NCBI GenBank assembly: GCA_018817245.1
Contig: JAHIUG010000120.1
Coordinates: 1 to 9,317 of the forward strand
DNA length: 9,317 bases
DNA from: Patescibacteria group bacterium
Lineage (GTDB): Bacteria; Patescibacteriota; Patescibacteriia; 2-12-FULL-60-25
Reading direction: 5' to 3'
Shown here: positions 6,992 to 9,317 of the stretch, one piece after another
How the letters are laid out: every line of letters begins with the position of its first letter
Position numbering within the stretch: the stretch's first letter is position 1
Position numbers and translations under genes: made by a program
Notes under the pieces: model-generated
Seen by the model: only the letters and a program-made list of their open reading frames with translations
Databases searched by the model: none
What the model was told of the DNA's origin: nothing

Positions 6992-7009
6992 CTAGTAATT
7001 AGTTACTAG
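6992..7009. terminator. Small hairpin between convergent relA and parB
   Basis: CTAGTAA (6992-6998), loop TTAG and TTACTAG (7003-7009) form a perfect 7-bp AT-rich stem followed by TAATTTTC on the plus strand. It overlaps the parB stop codon (6999-7001). The stem is weak for a terminator and the T-run is broken. It may simply be another copy of the TAGTAATTAGT repeat family. Confidence 0.35.
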
Positions 7010-7874
7010 TAATTTTCTTGATTACCGCCTGCAAATCCTCTTCGCTAAAAAATTTAATCCTCACTTCCCCTTCGCCTCGCGCGTCTTTTTTTATAATTAC
7101 TTTTGCACCCAAAGCATCACGCAGACTGTTTTCCAGATCAACCAAATTCGGATCAGAGATTTTTGAGCGCCTTCTGGTAGGATGCGGAACTCTAGCCTCT
7201 GTTTGGCGAACCGTGAAATTTCCAGAGAGTATGGATTGAAACATATCCGCTCTTTGTTCTTCTGTGGGCATGGACAACAAAGTTCTGGCATTTGATTGTG
7301 AAATCTTCTTTTCCACCAAAGCCTGCAATATATCTTCCGGTAGTTGTAATAGTCTAATCATATTAGCGACTTGTGGCCGACTTTTTCCAACTCGCCTGCC
7401 AACTTCATCCTGAGTCAACCCAAACTCATCTTTCAAACGCACGTATGCTTCAGCCTCTTCAATAGGATTAAGATCTGCGCGCTGAACATTCTCGATTAGC
7501 GCCAATTCCATTTTTTGCTGATCAGTGGCTTCGCGTACCACTGCTGGAATAAAGCGGAGTCCGGAAATCCTAGCTGCGCGCAAACGCCTCTCACCAACGA
7601 TCAACTCGTATCGCTGATCTGAGCTGCCAGTGACAACAATGGGCTGCAAAATTCCGTGCTCTTTTATTGAGCTTACCAAATCCTCCAAATCGCCATGATC
7701 AAAATGCTTTCGCGGCTGATGCGGATTGGGATCGACAATATCAACCGGAATCTCTCTAATTCCACTTTCCGTGCTTTGAACTTCAGCTTCGGATTTTAGG
7801 CTCTGCGCGTCTGACGATTGTTGCGGAATAAGAGCGCTCAGTCCTCTACCTAAACCTGTTTGGCGTCGAATCAT
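6999..7874 (-). CDS. parB: Chromosome partitioning protein ParB (Spo0J)
   Basis: ParB is a CTP-dependent clamp that loads at parS, spreads on DNA and stimulates ParA to move the origin region. The 291-residue protein has the ParA-contact motif GLGRGLSALIP (7-17) and box I NPHQPRKHF (50-58). The CTP-binding GERRLRAAR lies at 94-102 and ENVQRADLNPIEEA at 128-141. A helix-turn-helix spans about 153-175 (LTQDEVGRRVGKSRPQVANM). A basic linker (RRRSK) leads to a C-terminal dimerisation domain (about 240-289). Length is normal. ATG 7874-7872 gives the standard N-terminus. It lies 48 bp after parA on the same strand, so the two probably form an operon. No Shine-Dalgarno. Confidence 0.97.
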   Translation of the reverse strand: MIRRQTGLGRGLSALIPQQSSDAQSLKSEAEVQSTESGIREIPVDIVDPNPHQPRKHFDHGDLEDLVSSIKEHGILQPIVVTGSSDQRYELIVGERRLRAARISGLRFIPAVVREATDQQKMELALIENVQRADLNPIEEAEAYVRLKDEFGLTQDEVGRRVGKSRPQVANMIRLLQLPEDILQALVEKKISQSNARTLLSMPTEEQRADMFQSILSGNFTVRQTEARVPHPTRRRSKISDPNLVDLENSLRDALGAKVIIKKDARGEGEVRIKFFSEEDLQAVIKKITSN

Positions 7875-7887
7875 ATTTGATCTGATA

Positions 7888-7919
7888 TGTTATGTGCTAC
7901 GTGTTATGTGTTACGTGTT
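7888..7919. repeat. 14-bp tandem repeat between parA and parB
   Basis: TGTTATGTGCTACG (7888-7901) and TGTTATGTGTTACG (7902-7915) are tandem with one difference, followed by TGTT. The array fills most of the 48-bp parA-parB gap. It contains TACGTG cores but lacks the palindromic TGTTTCACGTGAAACA of parS, so it is not called as a ParB site. Confidence 0.7.
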
Positions 7920-7922
7920 CTA

Positions 7923-8702
7923 TTATGACATCAATTGCTCCAATTCTGAATCAAGCACTTCTCTGGCCAGTCTTTCATACGCCTTAGCGCCCTTAGACGA
8001 CGCATCGAAAGTCAATATTGAACGACCGAAAGATGGAGCCTCAGCCAGGCGAACATTACGTGGAATAACTGCGCGAAAAATATTCTTGGGGAAGAATTTG
8101 TAAAGCTCCTGCATTACATCATCAGATAACTTGGTTCGTCCATCGTACATTGTAAGTACGGCGCCCAATACATCGATATCCGGTCGGATATTGTCTTTCA
8201 CTAATTTCACAGTCTCCAACAATTGCCCAAGACCCTCGAGCGCATAATATTCAGTTTGCACAGGAATTAAAACCTCATCCGCTGCAACAATACCGTTTAA
8301 AGTAATCAATCCCAGTGTGGGAGGACAATCTATTAAAATATAATCGTAGTCGTTTCTAATCTCCAAAAGACAATCATATAATCTAAACTCGCGCCTATCC
8401 ATTCCCACAAGTTCCACGTTAAGTCCTGCCAAATGTTTTGTTGCCGGTGCTACGCGTAAAGTTTCATGCGCCGTTGGTTGTACTATGTCGCGCATGCTTA
8501 CTTCGCCTAAAATCGCTTCGTACACGCCGCGATCCAATCCCATGTGATCAATCCCAATGCCGGACGTGGCGTTAGCTTGCGGATCAAGATCGATTAGCAG
8601 AACAAACTTGCCGGCTTCTGCAAGATAAGCACCAAGATTGATGGCGGTCGTTGTTTTGCCCACCCCTCCTTTTTGGTTTACCACTGAAATAATTCGACCC
8701 AT
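7923..8702 (-). CDS. parA: Chromosome partitioning ATPase ParA (Soj)
   Basis: ParA is a Walker-type ATPase that binds the nucleoid and is released by ParB, driving segregation of the origin. The 259-residue protein starts directly at the ATPase fold with no N-terminal DNA-binding domain, so it is the short chromosomal (Soj) type. The deviant Walker A KGGVGKTT spans 11-18 with the signature Lys11 and Lys16. LLIDLDPQANAT (35-46) holds the A' aspartates, and ILIDCPP (122-128) is Walker B with Asp125. RNVRLAEAPSFG (215-226) is typical of the family. The gene is first in a parA-parB operon and has its own near-leaderless promoter. Its stop is 48 bp before the parB start. Confidence 0.97.
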   Translation of the reverse strand: MGRIISVVNQKGGVGKTTTAINLGAYLAEAGKFVLLIDLDPQANATSGIGIDHMGLDRGVYEAILGEVSMRDIVQPTAHETLRVAPATKHLAGLNVELVGMDRREFRLYDCLLEIRNDYDYILIDCPPTLGLITLNGIVAADEVLIPVQTEYYALEGLGQLLETVKLVKDNIRPDIDVLGAVLTMYDGRTKLSDDVMQELYKFFPKNIFRAVIPRNVRLAEAPSFGRSILTFDASSKGAKAYERLAREVLDSELEQLMS

Positions 8703-8712
8703 AACTCGCTGT

Positions 8713-8741
8713 ATCTTACTTTACGAAAAGCTTCGTGGCAA
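8713..8741 (-). promoter_or_regulatory. parA promoter, near-leaderless
   Basis: On the minus strand TTGCCA (8741-8736), a 17-bp spacer and TAAGAT (8718-8713) lie 10 nt before the ATG at 8702. The predicted start of transcription is about 3-5 nt before the codon. The -35 hexamer is identical to that of the tRNA-Leu promoter. It lies just beyond the tRNA-fMet terminator. Confidence 0.6.
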
Positions 8742-8757
8742 GAGGAAATATTCCTAT

Positions 8758-8787
8758 AAAAACAAAATACCCCTTTCGGGGCATTTT
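8758..8787 (-). terminator. Intrinsic terminator of tRNA-fMet
   Basis: Read on the minus strand, AAAATGCCCC, a GAAA tetraloop and GGGGTATTTT form a 10-bp stem with one G.U pair, followed by GTTTTT. The hairpin starts 4 nt after the CCA end of the tRNA. It separates the tRNA from the parAB operon. Confidence 0.85.
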
Positions 8788-8791
8788 GATT

Positions 8792-8867
8792 TGGTTGCGG
8801 GAGCCGGACTCGAACCGGCGACCTCCAGGTTATGGGCCTGGCGAGCTGCCAACTGCTCCATCCCGCG
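8792..8867 (-). tRNA. Initiator tRNA-fMet (CAU), with C33
   Basis: This 76-nt gene includes the encoded CCA. Initiator marks are the C1xA72 mismatch at the acceptor end (CGCGGGA against TCCCGCA), the A11:U24 pair in the D stem, and anticodon CAU at 8834-8832. The T arm is GCCGG-TTCGAGT-CCGGC. Two positions are odd. The anticodon loop is CCCATAA, so base 33 is C where U33 is nearly universal. The usual three G:C pairs of the anticodon stem are here A29:U41, G30:C40 and G31:C39. All stems pair, so it looks functional. Confidence 0.95.
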
Positions 8868-8882
8868 TTAATTTGTTTACGG

Positions 8883-8911
8883 ATCATATATAAGATTTAG
8901 GTTTTTGTCAA
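8883..8911 (-). promoter_or_regulatory. Consensus promoter of tRNA-fMet
   Basis: On the minus strand a perfect TTGACA (8911-8906), a 17-bp spacer and TATGAT (8888-8883) precede the tRNA by 15 nt. This is the strongest promoter in the window and shows the local sigma-70 consensus. Confidence 0.85.
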
Positions 8912-8916
8912 TACCC

Positions 8917-8945
8917 TTGCCAAAATGATGAATTTGAGTTATAGT
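8917..8945 (+). promoter_or_regulatory. Promoter of tRNA-Leu
   Basis: TTGCCA (8917-8922), a 17-bp spacer and TATAGT (8940-8945) lie 17 nt before the tRNA. It is back-to-back with the fMet promoter, with only 5 bp between the two -35 hexamers, so polymerase binding at the two may interfere. Confidence 0.8.
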
Positions 8946-8962
8946 CCGGCAAGAATTATTTG

Positions 8963-9049
8963 GGGCGAGTGGCGGAACTGGTAGACGCACAGGACTCAAA
9001 ATCCTGCGGGAGCAATCCCATGAGAGTTCGATTCTCTCCTTGCCCACCA
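8963..9049 (+). tRNA. tRNA-Leu (CAA)
   Basis: This 87-nt class II tRNA has encoded CCA. The acceptor GGGCGAG pairs with CTTGCCC (one G.U). The anticodon stem-loop is CAGGA-CTCAAAA-TCCTG, anticodon CAA, reading UUG. The long variable arm is GGGA-GCAA-TCCC and the T arm GAGAG-TTCGATT-CTCTC. Its last 20 bases recur exactly at 9220-9239. Confidence 0.95.
9030..9049 (+). repeat. Direct repeat copy 1 (tRNA-Leu 3' end), att-like
   Basis: GATTCTCTCCTTGCCCACCA forms the 3' half of the T arm, the acceptor strand and the CCA of tRNA-Leu. It is identical to 9220-9239. The bases on either side of the two copies differ. Confidence 0.7.
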
Positions 9050-9219
9050 AGAAACAAAAACTTATTTTTATGCATAGCCTCCCCATTGTAAACAGCTGCT
9101 TATAAGCTCAGGAGTAGACTCGAACAAGGGGATGGTAAGGGGAAAAGTTCCCCTTACATGCGGAGGAGGGTTTGTGGGAACCCGAAGGTTCCTACAAGAG
9201 AAGCAGCGCGACGATGTGA
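9050..9219 (+). mobile_element. Candidate micro-insertion after tRNA-Leu
   Basis: These 170 bp lie between two exact copies of the tRNA-Leu 3' end and hold no credible reading frame. If the insert and one repeat copy (190 bp) are removed, tRNA-Leu would be followed after one base by the CAU tRNA, a normal tandem tRNA layout. That fits site-specific insertion at a tRNA 3' end that rebuilt the tRNA. No integrase is present. A decayed second tRNA-Leu is the alternative, but no 5' tRNA half is visible. Confidence 0.4.
9095..9207 (+). ncRNA. Candidate structured RNA in the tRNA spacer
   Basis: A closing stem GCTGCTT (9095-9101)/AAGCAGC (9201-9207) can enclose two hairpins. The first is GTAAGGGGAA (9135-9144)/TTCCCCTTAC (9148-9157), a perfect 10-bp stem. 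The second is TTGTGGGAACC (9172-9182)/GGTTCCTACAA (9187-9197), an 11-bp stem with one G.U and loop CGAA. It would be transcribed with the tRNAs. It matches no RNA family I recognise. Confidence 0.4.
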
Positions 9220-9239
9220 GATTCTCTCCTTGCCCACCA
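9220..9239 (+). repeat. Direct repeat copy 2 (tRNA-Leu 3' end), att-like
   Basis: Exact 20-bp copy of 9030-9049, including the CCA, without a tRNA body in front of it. One base (T9240) separates it from the next tRNA. It would be the ancestral tRNA-Leu end if the preceding segment is an insertion. Confidence 0.7.
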
Positions 9240-9240
9240 T

Positions 9241-9317
9241 GTCGGGGTAGCTCAGCTGGTTAGAGCGCGGGACTCATAAGCCCGAGGTCGTGGGTTCGAC
9301 CCCCACCCCCGATACCA
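9241..9317 (+). tRNA. tRNA with CAU anticodon (elongator Met or Ile2)
   Basis: This 77-nt gene with encoded CCA ends exactly at the window edge. The acceptor GTCGGGG pairs with CCCCGAT (G1.U72 wobble). The D arm is GCTC-AGCTGGTTA-GAGC, the anticodon stem-loop CGGGA-CTCATAA-GCCCG, and the T arm GTGGG-TTCGACC-CCCAC. It lacks the C1xA72 initiator mark, so it is elongator Met or the TilS-modified Ile2; the sequence does not decide. Pair 31:39 is A.G, a mismatch at the top of the anticodon stem. Confidence 0.9.

Noticed and set aside
8410..8425. parS-like sequence AGTTCCACGTTAAGTC inside parA
   Set aside because: Only one half of the palindrome matches the parS consensus; it is coding sequence and matches at about 11 of 16 bases.
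8638..8871. Plus-strand reading frame containing LVAGAGLEPATSRL
   Set aside because: It is the antisense translation of the tRNA-fMet gene, a well-known spurious protein; no start signal or separate evidence.
8877..9086. Minus-strand reading frame containing KERIELSWDCS
   Set aside because: It is the antisense translation of tRNA-Leu, another common false protein.
9172..9207. SRP (4.5S-like) RNA suggested by AAGCAGC near a tetraloop
   Set aside because: The tetraloop is CGAA, not GGAA, the AGCAGC lies too far from it, and the partner GTCAGG strand is missing.
1..9317. CRISPR array, toxin-antitoxin pair, phage or defence genes
   Set aside because: None of the repeats has spacer structure, and all complete genes except the coiled-coil gene and the broken four-helix-bundle gene are standard housekeeping genes.

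Overview
The window reads as a piece of a small, streamlined bacterial chromosome, most probably from the Candidate Phyla Radiation (Patescibacteria). This is an inference from combined traits, not from a marker gene. There is a RelA/SpoT protein of only 499 residues, a four-helix-bundle (S23/Avd-like) gene sits between housekeeping genes, and no protein start has a clear Shine-Dalgarno sequence. Several promoters sit almost on top of the start codon, and most intergenic gaps carry their own family of short AT-rich repeats. TGA is used as a stop (coiled-coil gene) and no gene has an internal TGA, so this is the standard bacterial code and not the UGA=Gly code of SR1/Gracilibacteria.

Layout. 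Positions 1-174 hold a possible gene tail, a short repeat and a perfect DnaA-box match. dprA (175-1284, +) and topA (1815-4049, +) form the common dprA-topA pair. Between them lies a roughly 470-bp cassette: a four-helix-bundle gene broken by one in-frame TAG, bracketed by imperfect inverted repeats. topA ends at an intrinsic terminator whose hairpin overlaps the last codons of a convergent, unrecognised coiled-coil gene (5234-4110, -). A 231-bp divergent spacer with two kinds of short repeat separates it from relA/spoT (5466-6965, +). relA/spoT converges on parB and parA (6999-8702, -), and a small hairpin overlaps the parB stop codon.

The right end is a tRNA region. The initiator tRNA-fMet (8867-8792, -) has its own terminator and a consensus promoter placed back-to-back with the promoter of tRNA-Leu(CAA) (8963-9049, +). 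After tRNA-Leu comes a stretch of about 170 bp with two strong hairpins, and then a second exact copy of the last 20 bases of tRNA-Leu. One base later a CAU-anticodon tRNA begins (9241-9317). That looks like a tiny insertion using the tRNA-Leu 3' end as its target.

How the genes work together: DprA loads RecA on incoming single-stranded DNA, TopA relaxes negative supercoils, and ParA/ParB segregate the chromosome. The RelA/SpoT protein sets (p)ppGpp levels, and the tRNAs serve translation, including its initiation. The protein genes are ordinary core genes. The unusual signals are in the tRNA region (duplicated tRNA end, structured insert, C33 initiator tRNA), the inverted-repeat cassette, and the promoter/start spacing.
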